In this document: piece by piece, positions 9,879-19,371 of the stretch
Layout: every line of letters begins with the position of its first letter
Position numbering within the stretch: the stretch's first letter is position 1
Source: an uncultured Pelagibacteraceae bacterium
GTDB taxonomy: Bacteria > Pseudomonadota > Alphaproteobacteria > Pelagibacterales > Pelagibacteraceae
Length of the DNA stretch: 50,452 nt
Reading direction: 5' to 3'
NCBI GenBank assembly: GCA_902583685.1
Contig: CACHWO010000003.1
Location: forward strand, 1 to 50,452
Translations under genes and position numbers: made by a program
The notes under the pieces: generated by a model
What the model saw: the letters and a program-made list of their open reading frames with translations, nothing else
What the model was told of the DNA's origin: nothing
Databases searched by the model: none

Positions 9879-10778
9879 ATGATTAAAAAATTAAAATTTT
9901 CCATCATTTTTAATGCTAACGCAGCAGGTGGAAGAAAATTAAAGCTTATCAACAAAGTAATAGAGCTTCTTAAAATAGATCATTCGGTAGAGTTATTTAA
10001 AACCAGCTCTGAAAAAGATGCTGAAAAAGTTTTTAGTGAATTATCAAAAAATAACACAGATAGAGTCGTAATTGCAGGTGGTGATGGTTCAGTATGTTTT
10101 GGAATAAATCAGATCATAAATAAGTACAAAGACATTGATAAGCCTATTATCGGTTACATACCTGCAGGAACAGCAAATATACTTCAGATTGAAACACAAA
10201 TAGAAAAAAAAGCTAAAGAAATTTATAAAGTACTTGTTTCAGAAAACACCAAAAAAATTAATCTTGCAAAAATTAATGATAAATATTTCTTTCTTATGGC
10301 TGGGATTGGTTTTGACTCAGAGATTGTGCATTCAATAGACTCTCAAATTAAAAAATATTTAGGTAAGATAATTTTTGCGCTTAAAGGTCTGCAACATTTT
10401 ATATTTCTAAAAAATAAAAAGATGAAAGTAAATGTCGATGGAAAAATAATTAAAGCCGATTGGGTACTTGTAACAAATTCAAAATATTATGCAGGACCAC
10501 ACTCTATTACGAAAAAAACAAATATTTTTGATAATAAAGTTATTGCTTATATATTTGAAGATCTTTCAAGAATTAAAATTTTATATTACCTTTGGCTAAT
10601 ATTATCAAAAGGGGATTTAAGTAGAGCAAAAAGTATTATTACTAAAGAGCTTGATAAGTTAGAAATTGATAAACTTGAAAATAAAGTTCTCTCACAAATA
10701 GATGGTGAGGACTTTGGTTTTGAAGACAAATTAATAATTAGAAAAAGTGATAAATCTTTTAACTTGTTAGTACCCTAG
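9879..10778 (+). CDS. Diacylglycerol kinase-family lipid kinase (YegS/DGK fold)
   Basis: IFNANAAGG, VVIAGGDGSVCFGINQII, IPAGTANILQ motifs. Confidence 0.88.
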   Translation: MIKKLKFSIIFNANAAGGRKLKLINKVIELLKIDHSVELFKTSSEKDAEKVFSELSKNNTDRVVIAGGDGSVCFGINQIINKYKDIDKPIIGYIPAGTANILQIETQIEKKAKEIYKVLVSENTKKINLAKINDKYFFLMAGIGFDSEIVHSIDSQIKKYLGKIIFALKGLQHFIFLKNKKMKVNVDGKIIKADWVLVTNSKYYAGPHSITKKTNIFDNKVIAYIFEDLSRIKILYYLWLILSKGDLSRAKSIITKELDKLEIDKLENKVLSQIDGEDFGFEDKLIIRKSDKSFNLLVP

Positions 10779-11719
10779 ACTTTTGCGAATTCTCCACCTG
10801 ATCGGTAACGCCACAGCCACTTTTCCATTTCTTTTTCAATATCCGTCGGTTTGATATTTAAATCTTTTAAAGATAAGTGATCGCCAGATACTACATTATC
10901 TTTTTCAGAAAGTATTAGACATTGATCTTTTGTTATAATTGGATCAATCGGTAAAATACTTAAAAGCGAACTTTGAATTTTTGCTAAAGTCATCGGCACA
11001 TCAGCAACTATTCTTTTTTTTCCAATTGTGCTTAAAATTAGTTTTATCATATCGCCAAAACTAATCACTCTGCCGCCACCTAGTTCATAAATTTTTCCTT
11101 CATTATTTTTTGTCTCTATAGCTTTTAAAATTGCTCTTGCAACATCATTTACGAAAATAGGCTCAAATTTATAATTTACATTCACTACGGGAATTATTGG
11201 CGAAAGGCTTAATTTTGCAAATAAATTTGTAAAATTATCTTCATTACCAATTACAACGCTTGGTCTAATAATAACTGTTTTATTAAAATTACTTAAAGCT
11301 TTTTCTTCCCCTAAAAATTTAGATTGCTGGTATTTTGATTTAGAATCTTTACTAGCACCAATAGCAGAAACGTGAATAAACTTTTTTACATTTGATTGTG
11401 CGCAAAGTTTTGCGATGCTTTCAGGAATATCTCCGTGAATACTATTAAATTTTTGTTTTCTATTTTCAAATAATATTCCACATAGATTAATAACAATATC
11501 TGAGTTATTTACCGCATTTTTAATCTCTTCAAAATTATTTTGACCAAATTTTATAATTTCAATTGCTCCTGGTGGTGCTTGGGTCTTCAAATAAACCTTG
11601 GAAAATGGATTACGTGTAGGAACAATGCATCTAAAGTTCTTTATGGTCAAATTTCTGACAAGATAACGGCCTATAAAACCACCACCGCCTAGAATTGTTG
11701 CTATCGGGTAATTATTCAT
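10775..11719 (-). CDS. NAD(P)-binding atypical SDR / complex I NDUFA9-type protein
   Basis: Rossmann motif ATILGGGGFIGRYLVRNL; start trimmed to MNNYPIATILGG. Confidence 0.85.
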   Translation of the reverse strand: MNNYPIATILGGGGFIGRYLVRNLTIKNFRCIVPTRNPFSKVYLKTQAPPGAIEIIKFGQNNFEEIKNAVNNSDIVINLCGILFENRKQKFNSIHGDIPESIAKLCAQSNVKKFIHVSAIGASKDSKSKYQQSKFLGEEKALSNFNKTVIIRPSVVIGNEDNFTNLFAKLSLSPIIPVVNVNYKFEPIFVNDVARAILKAIETKNNEGKIYELGGGRVISFGDMIKLILSTIGKKRIVADVPMTLAKIQSSLLSILPIDPIITKDQCLILSEKDNVVSGDHLSLKDLNIKPTDIEKEMEKWLWRYRSGGEFAKV

Positions 11720-11736
11720 GGTATTGAAGAATAGGT

Positions 11737-12363
11737 ATGGCAAAAATACACAAATTTCAAGGAGACATAACTGAAGAAATATCCAAATCATTTAAGGATT
11801 CTGTTGCAATTGATACAGAAGCGACAGGTTTAAAGATTCCTGAAAGAGATAAATTAAGCCTCATTCAAATTTGCGATCGTAATGGAGTTGTTTACATCAT
11901 TCAACCTGATCGAGATACTTATAAAGCGCCAAATCTTGTATCTATTTTGGAAGATAAAAAAATTCAAAAAATTGGTCATTATTTGAGATTTGATAAAAAT
12001 GCACTTGAATATTTTTTAAAGTGCAAAGTTAGGAATATCTTTGACACAAAAATCGCAAGCAAAGTCGTGAGAACATACACTGATCAGCATGGTCTCAAAA
12101 ATTTAGTTTACGAATTTTGTAATAAGAATTTAGATAAAAGAGTTAGTAGCAGTGATTGGAATAAAAATTTAAATGAGTTTAGTGAAAAACAATTAGAATA
12201 CGCATCAAATGATGTAATTTACCTTCATAGGATAAAAAATGAATTAGAAAAAATGTTAAAAAGAGAAAATCGGTTTGAACTGTATGAAAGCTGTATTGCA
12301 TTTTTAGACACACGCATAAAATTAGATCAATCTGGTTTTAAATTTGATGTATTTGAACACTAA
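11737..12363 (+). CDS. rnd: Ribonuclease D-like 3'-5' exonuclease
   Basis: DEDD motifs AIDTEATGL, IGHYLRFDKNALEYF, YASNDVIYLHRI. Confidence 0.88.
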   Translation: MAKIHKFQGDITEEISKSFKDSVAIDTEATGLKIPERDKLSLIQICDRNGVVYIIQPDRDTYKAPNLVSILEDKKIQKIGHYLRFDKNALEYFLKCKVRNIFDTKIASKVVRTYTDQHGLKNLVYEFCNKNLDKRVSSSDWNKNLNEFSEKQLEYASNDVIYLHRIKNELEKMLKRENRFELYESCIAFLDTRIKLDQSGFKFDVFEH

Positions 12364-13322
12364 TGGTAAAAAAAAATTATATAAAAATTGCAAGAAATTC
12401 AGCAAAGATACAAATTTCGGAGTTGAAGAAAATTAACAAAGTTTTTAATAGCTCATTTATAAAAGCAGTCGATCTTATGGCAAATTGTAAAGGCAAAGTA
12501 ATATGTGCTGGGGTTGGTAAATCTGGTTTGATAGCAAGAAAAGTATCTGCAACATTATCGAGTATTGGAGTATCAAGTTTTTTTTGTGATCCTGGTACAG
12601 CAAGGCACGGTGATATGGGCCAGATCCAAAAAAAAGACATTTTATTAATTTTCTCTTATTCTGGAAATTCAGAAGAACTTAATGATATGTTGAATTTTGC
12701 TAATCGATTTGGAATAAAAGTTGTTGGTATAGCTAGTTCTAAAGATAGTATTCTTTTAAAAGCAAGTGATATAAAATTATTACTACCTAAAGTTAAAGAG
12801 GCAGATATAACCTCAATTGTACCGACGACAAGTACAACAATTACTTTAGTTCTTGGAGATACGATATGTGCTGCCATTCAGCATAAAAAAAATTTTTCAA
12901 AAGAGGTTTTTAAGCGTTTTCATAAAGGTGGTAGTTTAGGTAGAACACTTCTTTTGGTAAAAGATATTATGGTAACTGGAAAAAAAATACCAATTATTGA
13001 CAGAAACAAAACTATAGAACAAGCAGTTAAAATTATATCTTCTAAAAAGTTAGGTTTAGTTTTAATAACAAAAAAAGGTAAAGTGTTTTCAATATGCACT
13101 GATGGTGATGCGAGAAGAGGGTTGTCTAAATTCTCTAAAAAAGAAAAGATAGAAAAGATTGCAACTAGAAATCCTTTTAAAATTCAAGAAGATATCACTG
13201 CAAATAAGGCTTTATCTATAATGAATCAAAGAAAAATAACTTCACTGGTAGTTTCCTCTAAATCAGGAAGAGTAAAAGGAATTTGCCATATTCACCATTT
13301 ATTAGCACATGGTATTAAATAA
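12363..13322 (+). CDS. kdsD: Arabinose-5-phosphate isomerase (SIS + CBS domains)
   Basis: GVGKSGLIARKVSATLSSIG, FFCDPGTARHGDMGQI, IVPTTSTT, CBS pair. Confidence 0.92.
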   Translation: MVKKNYIKIARNSAKIQISELKKINKVFNSSFIKAVDLMANCKGKVICAGVGKSGLIARKVSATLSSIGVSSFFCDPGTARHGDMGQIQKKDILLIFSYSGNSEELNDMLNFANRFGIKVVGIASSKDSILLKASDIKLLLPKVKEADITSIVPTTSTTITLVLGDTICAAIQHKKNFSKEVFKRFHKGGSLGRTLLLVKDIMVTGKKIPIIDRNKTIEQAVKIISSKKLGLVLITKKGKVFSICTDGDARRGLSKFSKKEKIEKIATRNPFKIQEDITANKALSIMNQRKITSLVVSSKSGRVKGICHIHHLLAHGIK

Positions 13323-13908
13323 ATTTAGAAAAAAAAAATTAATACAGTTTTCATTATTATTAGTAGGTATTTTTTTAATACTTTTAATCTATTTTTCAAA
13401 TACAATTAAAGAAAGCGTTATATCTCAGGATATAAAATCAAAAGATAACGTTGAAAATAATTTAGAAGGTATAACAATTTTTGAAAATTTAGAGTACAGA
13501 GGAGAGGATAAAAGTGGAAACAAATTTGTTATTTTTTCTGATTACTCTGATTTTGAGGAAAATTTACCAGAGATAATAAGAATGCGAGGTATACTTTGCT
13601 ATTTTTATTTTAAAGATGGCACAATTTTAGAAGTTAGAAGTAAAAAAGGGGTTTATAATAATGTCTCTCTTGACATTAGCTTCTCTAAAAATGTAAGTAT
13701 GTTTTATATGGATAACTCATTATTTTCTGACAAAGCAGATTACAAAAACGAGGAAAACAGGTTGCATGTCGAGGGAAATGTTAGATCAGAAGGTCCGAAA
13801 GGAAATTTTACATCAGATAAGTTAAATTTTGATTTTACAGACAAGACTGTAAAAGTTTCAATGCATCAAGAAAATGAGAGGGTTAACGTAAAAACTAATT
13901 TAAAATGA
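13309..13908 (+). CDS. lptC: LPS export protein LptC
   Basis: Single N-terminal TM helix plus LptC/OstA-like beta repeats (SKKGVYNNVSLDISFSKNVSMFYMDNSLFSDKADY); between kdsD and lptB. Confidence 0.8.
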   Translation: MVLNKFRKKKLIQFSLLLVGIFLILLIYFSNTIKESVISQDIKSKDNVENNLEGITIFENLEYRGEDKSGNKFVIFSDYSDFEENLPEIIRMRGILCYFYFKDGTILEVRSKKGVYNNVSLDISFSKNVSMFYMDNSLFSDKADYKNEENRLHVEGNVRSEGPKGNFTSDKLNFDFTDKTVKVSMHQENERVNVKTNLK

Positions 13909-14657
13909 AGAAAAGATTTAGAATAATAAAATTTAAAAAAGATAAACCAATTTTGCAAGTTAAAGGTATAAGCAAATCATTTGATGGGAGACCTATACTT
14001 AAAAAAATTAATTTAGACCTACATCCTGGCGAAATTGTTGGTTTACTAGGTCCAAATGGAAGTGGAAAAACAAGTTTATATGGATGTATTTTAGGAAGGT
14101 ATAAAATTGATAATGGAAAAATTTTATTAAATCAAAAAGACATAACATCGTTACCAATTCATGAAAGAGCTAAACTTGGTATTGGATATTTAAGTCAGTA
14201 TCGATCAGTTTTTGCAATGTCAACTTACGATAACTTGCTAGCTGTGGCTCAACTTACAGTTAAAAAACACGAAAAACAACGCGCAATGGTTGAACAACTA
14301 TTAACAGAATTCAATCTACAACACTTAAGAAATATTAATGCAAACCTTTTATCTGGTGGGGAGGTTAGAAGACTTCAGATTGCGAGGACTCTAATTAATA
14401 ATCCCAAAATTATTTTACTAGATGAACCAATGGCAGCTTTGGATCCCATTGTTGTACAAGATATTCAAAAATACATTTTAAAATTACAATCTTATGGAAC
14501 TGGAATTCTTGTAACAGATCATAATATTCAAAACTTGCTTCAAGTTGTAGATAAATGTGTTGTTATTGGAGAACAAACAATTATTGCCGAAGGTAAGCCA
14601 AAAGAAATTTTACAATCTGCAAAAGCTCGAGAATTGTACTTTGGATCTTACGATTAG
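13905..14657 (+). CDS. lptB: LPS export ABC transporter ATP-binding protein LptB
   Basis: GLLGPNGSGKTS, LSGGEVRRLQIART, LLDEPMAALDPI, LPIHERAKLGIGYLSQ. Confidence 0.9.
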   Translation: MKKRFRIIKFKKDKPILQVKGISKSFDGRPILKKINLDLHPGEIVGLLGPNGSGKTSLYGCILGRYKIDNGKILLNQKDITSLPIHERAKLGIGYLSQYRSVFAMSTYDNLLAVAQLTVKKHEKQRAMVEQLLTEFNLQHLRNINANLLSGGEVRRLQIARTLINNPKIILLDEPMAALDPIVVQDIQKYILKLQSYGTGILVTDHNIQNLLQVVDKCVVIGEQTIIAEGKPKEILQSAKARELYFGSYD

Positions 14658-14663
14658 AATTTA

Positions 14664-15998
14664 ATGTCAAAAAAAAAGTATTCAGTAATATCTCAAAATA
14701 GAATTGCTGGTTTCAATAAAATTTTAAAAGTTGATAGTGATAAATCTATTTCTATTAGAACTCTTTTAATTAGTTCTATAAGTCAAGGCATTTCAAAAAT
14801 TGATAACATTCTTGAATCTGAGGATATATTTTCTACTATAGAATGTTTGAGGAAACTTGGTGTAAAAATAAAAAAAATTAAAAAAAGTTATTTTGTTTAC
14901 GGAAAAGGATTTGGCTCATTTGCAATTAAAAATAATGCAGTGTTAAACTGCGGTAACTCAGGAACTCTCACAAGACTTCTCATTGGTATACTTTCGACCA
15001 CACCTGGTTTAAAAGTAAATATAACTGGTGACAAATCTCTAAAAAAAAGAGATATGACAAAACTCATAGATCTGATGGGTGAATTTGGTGCGAGTTTTAG
15101 TAAAAATAAATCGTATTTACCTTTTCAAATTACATCTTCATCTATGCCGCTAGGAATAAAATATAAATCAGGTATTTCTGCTCAATTGAAAAGTGCAGTA
15201 ATTCTTGCAGGTCTAAATTCATTTGGGACTACAAATATTTTAGAAAATGAAAGTAACAAAAGTAGAAATCATACTGAAAATTTGCTCCTTAATAATTCAG
15301 GAGTTTTAAGTATAAAAAAAAATGAGATAAAAGTTTTTGGAAAAAAAGCTTTAGATCCCTTTAATATCTCTGTTCCAGGAGACCCATCTAGTGCTGCTTT
15401 TTTTTGTGCATTAGCATTATTTACAGAAAATTCGAATTTAAAAATTAAAAATATATGTCTAAATTCAAGGAGATTAGGTTTTTATAAATTGCTAAAAAGA
15501 CACGGCGCCAAAATAGTTTTTACAAATATAAAAAGAAGATTTAATGAGACTATTGGCGATATTCATGTCAAAAGTAGCAAAATAAGTCCAATCAAAGCAG
15601 GTTCTTATTATTATCCCTCAACAGCTGATGAATATGTAATTTTATCTGTTTGTGCAGCCATGATACCTGGAATATCTGTGTTTAAAGGTATATCGGATTT
15701 ATCAAACAAAGAAAGTTCAAGGGCTTTGGAGATGAAAAAAATATTAAAGCAAATCGGAATTAAGTGTATCTTAACTAAAAGTGAAATGAGAATTTTTGGG
15801 TCAAATGAAATTAAAGTAAAAAAAAAATATATTGTTTTAAAAAATTTACTTGATCATAGAATATGTATGGCAACTGTTTGCTTATCTTTGTTAACTGGTG
15901 TTAAAAGTTTTGTAAAAAATTTTGAAACTGTTGAAACATCATCACCATCGTTTTTAAAGATAATTAAATTAATTGGTGGCAAATATGAAGTTAGATAA
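14664..15998 (+). CDS. aroA: 3-phosphoshikimate 1-carboxyvinyltransferase (EPSP synthase)
   Basis: DSDKSISIRTLL, CGNSGTLTRLLIGIL, SAQLKSAVILAGL, VPGDPSSAAFF, DHRICMA. Confidence 0.92.
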   Translation: MSKKKYSVISQNRIAGFNKILKVDSDKSISIRTLLISSISQGISKIDNILESEDIFSTIECLRKLGVKIKKIKKSYFVYGKGFGSFAIKNNAVLNCGNSGTLTRLLIGILSTTPGLKVNITGDKSLKKRDMTKLIDLMGEFGASFSKNKSYLPFQITSSSMPLGIKYKSGISAQLKSAVILAGLNSFGTTNILENESNKSRNHTENLLLNNSGVLSIKKNEIKVFGKKALDPFNISVPGDPSSAAFFCALALFTENSNLKIKNICLNSRRLGFYKLLKRHGAKIVFTNIKRRFNETIGDIHVKSSKISPIKAGSYYYPSTADEYVILSVCAAMIPGISVFKGISDLSNKESSRALEMKKILKQIGIKCILTKSEMRIFGSNEIKVKKKYIVLKNLLDHRICMATVCLSLLTGVKSFVKNFETVETSSPSFLKIIKLIGGKYEVR

Positions 15999-16644
15999 AA
16001 CCAAATATATTCGAATAGCTATTGACTCAACAGCTGGCTCTGGTTCAACGTCTATAGCAAAGCTTCTAGCTAAGCATTATAAATTAAGATATCTTGACAC
16101 TGGAAAAGTTTATAGATGGTGTGCTTATCAAATATTAAAAAAAAAACCTCAAAATCAAACAAAATTTTTGAGACAAAAGATAAAAAAATTAAAATTAGAT
16201 GAGTTAAAAAGTAAAAAACTTATTGATGATGATGTTGCCCAGTTAACTTCTAGAATATCAAAACAATTGAGTTTGAGAAAACTGGTTTTAGGTTTTCAAA
16301 AAAATATCGCTTATAAAATTCCACCTGGTTTTAAAGGTAGCGTTCTTAATGGAAGGGATATTACGTATAATATAATGCCCGATGCAACTTTTAAATTCTA
16401 TATCACAGCAAATCTACGAGAGAGAAGTAAAAGAAGGTTCAAGGAACTTAGAAGGCTAGGGAAGAAAGTAAATCTTAAAAATGTTGTAATAAGTTTAAAA
16501 AATAGGGATCAATCAGATAAAAAAAGGTCTGGAAAACAAGGAAGGCTTAAAAAAACTCAAGATTCACAGTTGATAAATACAACGCACCTCTCTATAAAAG
16601 GGGGCTTTCTAAAAGTAAAAAAAATTATTGATAGAGAGCTTTAA
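15985..16644 (+). CDS. cmk: Cytidylate kinase, variant P-loop
   Basis: YLDTGKVYRWCAY, NGRDITYNIMPDATFKFYITANLRERSKRRF; aroA-cmk-rpsA order; P-loop reads STAGSGSTS. Confidence 0.85.
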   Translation: MKLDKTKYIRIAIDSTAGSGSTSIAKLLAKHYKLRYLDTGKVYRWCAYQILKKKPQNQTKFLRQKIKKLKLDELKSKKLIDDDVAQLTSRISKQLSLRKLVLGFQKNIAYKIPPGFKGSVLNGRDITYNIMPDATFKFYITANLRERSKRRFKELRRLGKKVNLKNVVISLKNRDQSDKKRSGKQGRLKKTQDSQLINTTHLSIKGGFLKVKKIIDREL

Positions 16645-16659
16645 GAATAAATAAATTAT

Positions 16660-18390
16660 ATGGCTTTAGAAACTAACTTAGAAAACAAAAAAAACCTGAG
16701 TGAATTTGAAAATCTTTTAAATGAAGATTTTAAAAAAAGGGATCTCAAAGAGGGAAAAATTACTAAAGCAGTTGTTAGCGAAATTGGTAGAAAGTATGTT
16801 TTTGTTGACTTAAAAGCTAAATCTGAAGGAATGATACCAATTGAGGAATTTAAAATAACAAAAGAATTAGACTCTTTAAAAGTAGGATCAAATATTGATG
16901 TTTATTTAGAAAGAATTGAAGGATTTAATGGAGAGCTCGTTGTAAGTAGAGATAAAGCCAGAAGATTTAGCTCTTGGGAACGTATGAGTAAAGCTTTCGA
17001 TAAACAAGAAGAGGTTGAAGGAATTATAACTAATCGTTGCAAAGGAGGTTTCGTCGTAAATATAAATTCCTGTCTTTGTTTCTTACCAGGTTCGCAAGTA
17101 GACATAAAACCGTTAAAAAATTCAGAGATCGATGAACTAATGAATACTCCACTAAAATTTCTTTGCGTAAAAATGGATAATGTTAGAGGAAATATAGTTG
17201 TTAGTAGAAAAAGTATTTTAGAAAAAACAAAAAATAAAGATTTAAAAAATATTTTAAGTAAAATCAAAGAAGGAGATATTGTTCAAGGTAAAGTAAAATC
17301 TATTTTAGACTGGGGAGCTTTTATAGATTTAGCGGGTGCTGACTCATTACTACATTGTAGTGATATGAGTTATTCACGAGTAAAGAAACCTTCTGATTTG
17401 TTGTCAATTGGTGAAAAAATTAAAGTAAAAATAATTAAGATTGATAACTCAACTAATAGAATTTCTGTTGGCATAAAACAGATGCATCCTGATCCTTTTG
17501 AAAACTTAGACAAAAATTTTAAAGTTGGAGATATTGTAAAAGGCCATGTTACAAAATGTGTAGAGTATGGTGCTTTTGTTCGTCTAGGAGAAGGACTAGA
17601 AGGTCTTGTGCATTCTTCCGAAATTGATTGGACAAAAAAAAATATCACGCCTAGCAAGGTTCTTTCTCCTTCACAGGAAATAAAAGTTAAAATATTGGAA
17701 ATTGAAAAAGATAAAAGAAGAATTTCTTTAAGTTATAAAGCTACACTAGAAAATCCTTGGGATAAGCTTTTAAAAGAGACCCCAGTTGGATCAATTATAA
17801 GTGCTTATGTCAAAAATATTACCGACTTTGGAATATTTTTAAATATTGAAAACTCTTCATTAAATGGATTATTACATTACAAAGATATCTCTTGGGAAGA
17901 AAATGAGGAGGATTTAAAAAAATTTAAAAAAAATCAAAAAGTAAAAACAAAGATTGTAGAGATAGATGGAGAAAAGGAGAAAATAAGACTTTCGATAAGA
18001 CATTTAGAAAAAGATCCATTTGATTATTTTAAAAATAAAAAAGATAGAGACGTAATAACTGCAAAAGTACACTCAGTATTAAAAAATGGAATTAAAGTTT
18101 CACCTGGCAATGAGGACAAACTACAAATTTTGATTAAAAAAAATAATTTAGCAAAAGACCCAGAAAATTGTAGACCAGAAATATTTAATCCAGGAAATAA
18201 AGTTGACTGCATGATAATTGATCTAAACATAGAGGCAAGACGCGTTAATTTATCAATCAAAGAATTAGAGATACAAAATGAAAAGAGAGATATTAAAAAA
18301 TATGGAAAAGATGGATCAAAAAGTGGTGCTGTATTAGGTGATATTTTAGGAAAAGTATTTAAGACAAAGAAAACAACAAAAAAGAAATAA
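16660..18390 (+). CDS. rpsA: 30S ribosomal protein S1
   Basis: Multiple S1 repeats (GKVKSILDWGAFIDL, GHVTKCVEYGAFVRLGEGLEGLVHSSEI). Confidence 0.96.
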   Translation: MALETNLENKKNLSEFENLLNEDFKKRDLKEGKITKAVVSEIGRKYVFVDLKAKSEGMIPIEEFKITKELDSLKVGSNIDVYLERIEGFNGELVVSRDKARRFSSWERMSKAFDKQEEVEGIITNRCKGGFVVNINSCLCFLPGSQVDIKPLKNSEIDELMNTPLKFLCVKMDNVRGNIVVSRKSILEKTKNKDLKNILSKIKEGDIVQGKVKSILDWGAFIDLAGADSLLHCSDMSYSRVKKPSDLLSIGEKIKVKIIKIDNSTNRISVGIKQMHPDPFENLDKNFKVGDIVKGHVTKCVEYGAFVRLGEGLEGLVHSSEIDWTKKNITPSKVLSPSQEIKVKILEIEKDKRRISLSYKATLENPWDKLLKETPVGSIISAYVKNITDFGIFLNIENSSLNGLLHYKDISWEENEEDLKKFKKNQKVKTKIVEIDGEKEKIRLSIRHLEKDPFDYFKNKKDRDVITAKVHSVLKNGIKVSPGNEDKLQILIKKNNLAKDPENCRPEIFNPGNKVDCMIIDLNIEARRVNLSIKELEIQNEKRDIKKYGKDGSKSGAVLGDILGKVFKTKKTTKKK

Positions 18391-18396
18391 TTTAAT

Positions 18397-18699
18397 ATGG
18401 TGAAATCTGAGATAATTTTAAAGTTATCAGATGAATTCCGCCGAAAAATCAAAAAATCACAAATTAATAAAATTATAAATATAATAACAAATCGTATCGT
18501 TGACGAAATAAAACATAATAGAGCAACAGAGATAAGAAAATTTGGTAGATTTTCCCGGAAAAAGATTAAAAGAAATGAAAACGCAAGAAACCCAAAAACA
18601 GGAGAGAGAATTAGAACAAATGAAAAATTTTCTATAGCTTTTAAAATGTCAAAAGAATTAAAAAAAAAAATTAATCATAGCAAGGAAAATTTAAATTGA
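18397..18699 (+). CDS. ihfB: Integration host factor subunit beta / HU-family protein
   Basis: FGRFSRKKIKRNENARNPKTGERIRTNEKFSIAFKMSKELK; follows rpsA. Confidence 0.9.
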   Translation: MVKSEIILKLSDEFRRKIKKSQINKIINIITNRIVDEIKHNRATEIRKFGRFSRKKIKRNENARNPKTGERIRTNEKFSIAFKMSKELKKKINHSKENLN

Positions 18700-19352
18700 A
18701 AAAAAATATTTTTGTTGCACTTGATTTTTCAAATTTTGATAAAGCATTAGATGTTGCAAATATGGTAAAAGATTATGCAGCCGGACTTAAGATTACTAAT
18801 GAGTTGTTTGCTAATTGTGGAAAAGAAGGAATTAAAAAGTTTTACGATCTTGGTTTAGAAATTTTTTTAGATTTAAAAATCTTTGATATACCAAATACTG
18901 TTAAAAAAACTGTCGCAAGTATTTCATCTTTAAAAACTGTCAAATACCTAACACTACATACCTCAGGTGGATATGAGATGCTGGTAGCTGCAAAGGAACT
19001 TTCTAACCAAATTGAGTTATTGGGTGTTACAGTATTAACATCACAGCCTTCATCACAAGAACAAGTAAAAAGTTTAATAGGTTTAGCTATAAAGTCCAAT
19101 TTAAACGGAGTTATTGTTTCAGCACAAGAATATAAATTAGTAAGATCTTTATCTAAAAACTTAAAAATATTTTGTCCTGGAATACGAGGAGTTGACGATA
19201 GAAAACATGACCAAAAAAGGGTTATGGGATATTCAGAATTTTGTAGAATAACAAAAGATGATAGTTTTGCCTTCGCAGTTATAGGCCGACCAATATATGA
19301 AAGTGGTGATGCTGGTCAAAACATCGAAAAAATTATACAATCAGTCAAATAG
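18696..19352 (+). CDS. pyrF: Orotidine 5'-phosphate decarboxylase
   Basis: VALDFSNFDKA, FLDLKIFDIPNTV (DxKxxD), CPGIRGVDDRKHDQKRVM. Confidence 0.92.
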   Translation: MKKNIFVALDFSNFDKALDVANMVKDYAAGLKITNELFANCGKEGIKKFYDLGLEIFLDLKIFDIPNTVKKTVASISSLKTVKYLTLHTSGGYEMLVAAKELSNQIELLGVTVLTSQPSSQEQVKSLIGLAIKSNLNGVIVSAQEYKLVRSLSKNLKIFCPGIRGVDDRKHDQKRVMGYSEFCRITKDDSFAFAVIGRPIYESGDAGQNIEKIIQSVK

Positions 19353-19371
19353 TAAACAACCCATTTGGAAA

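Noticed and set aside
16902-17657. Minus-strand ORFs within rpsA
   Set aside because: Antisense to S1 repeats; hydrophobic/serine-rich artefact translations.
18024-18452. 142-aa minus-strand ORF over rpsA/ihfB
   Set aside because: Antisense to two conserved genes; no recognisable domain.
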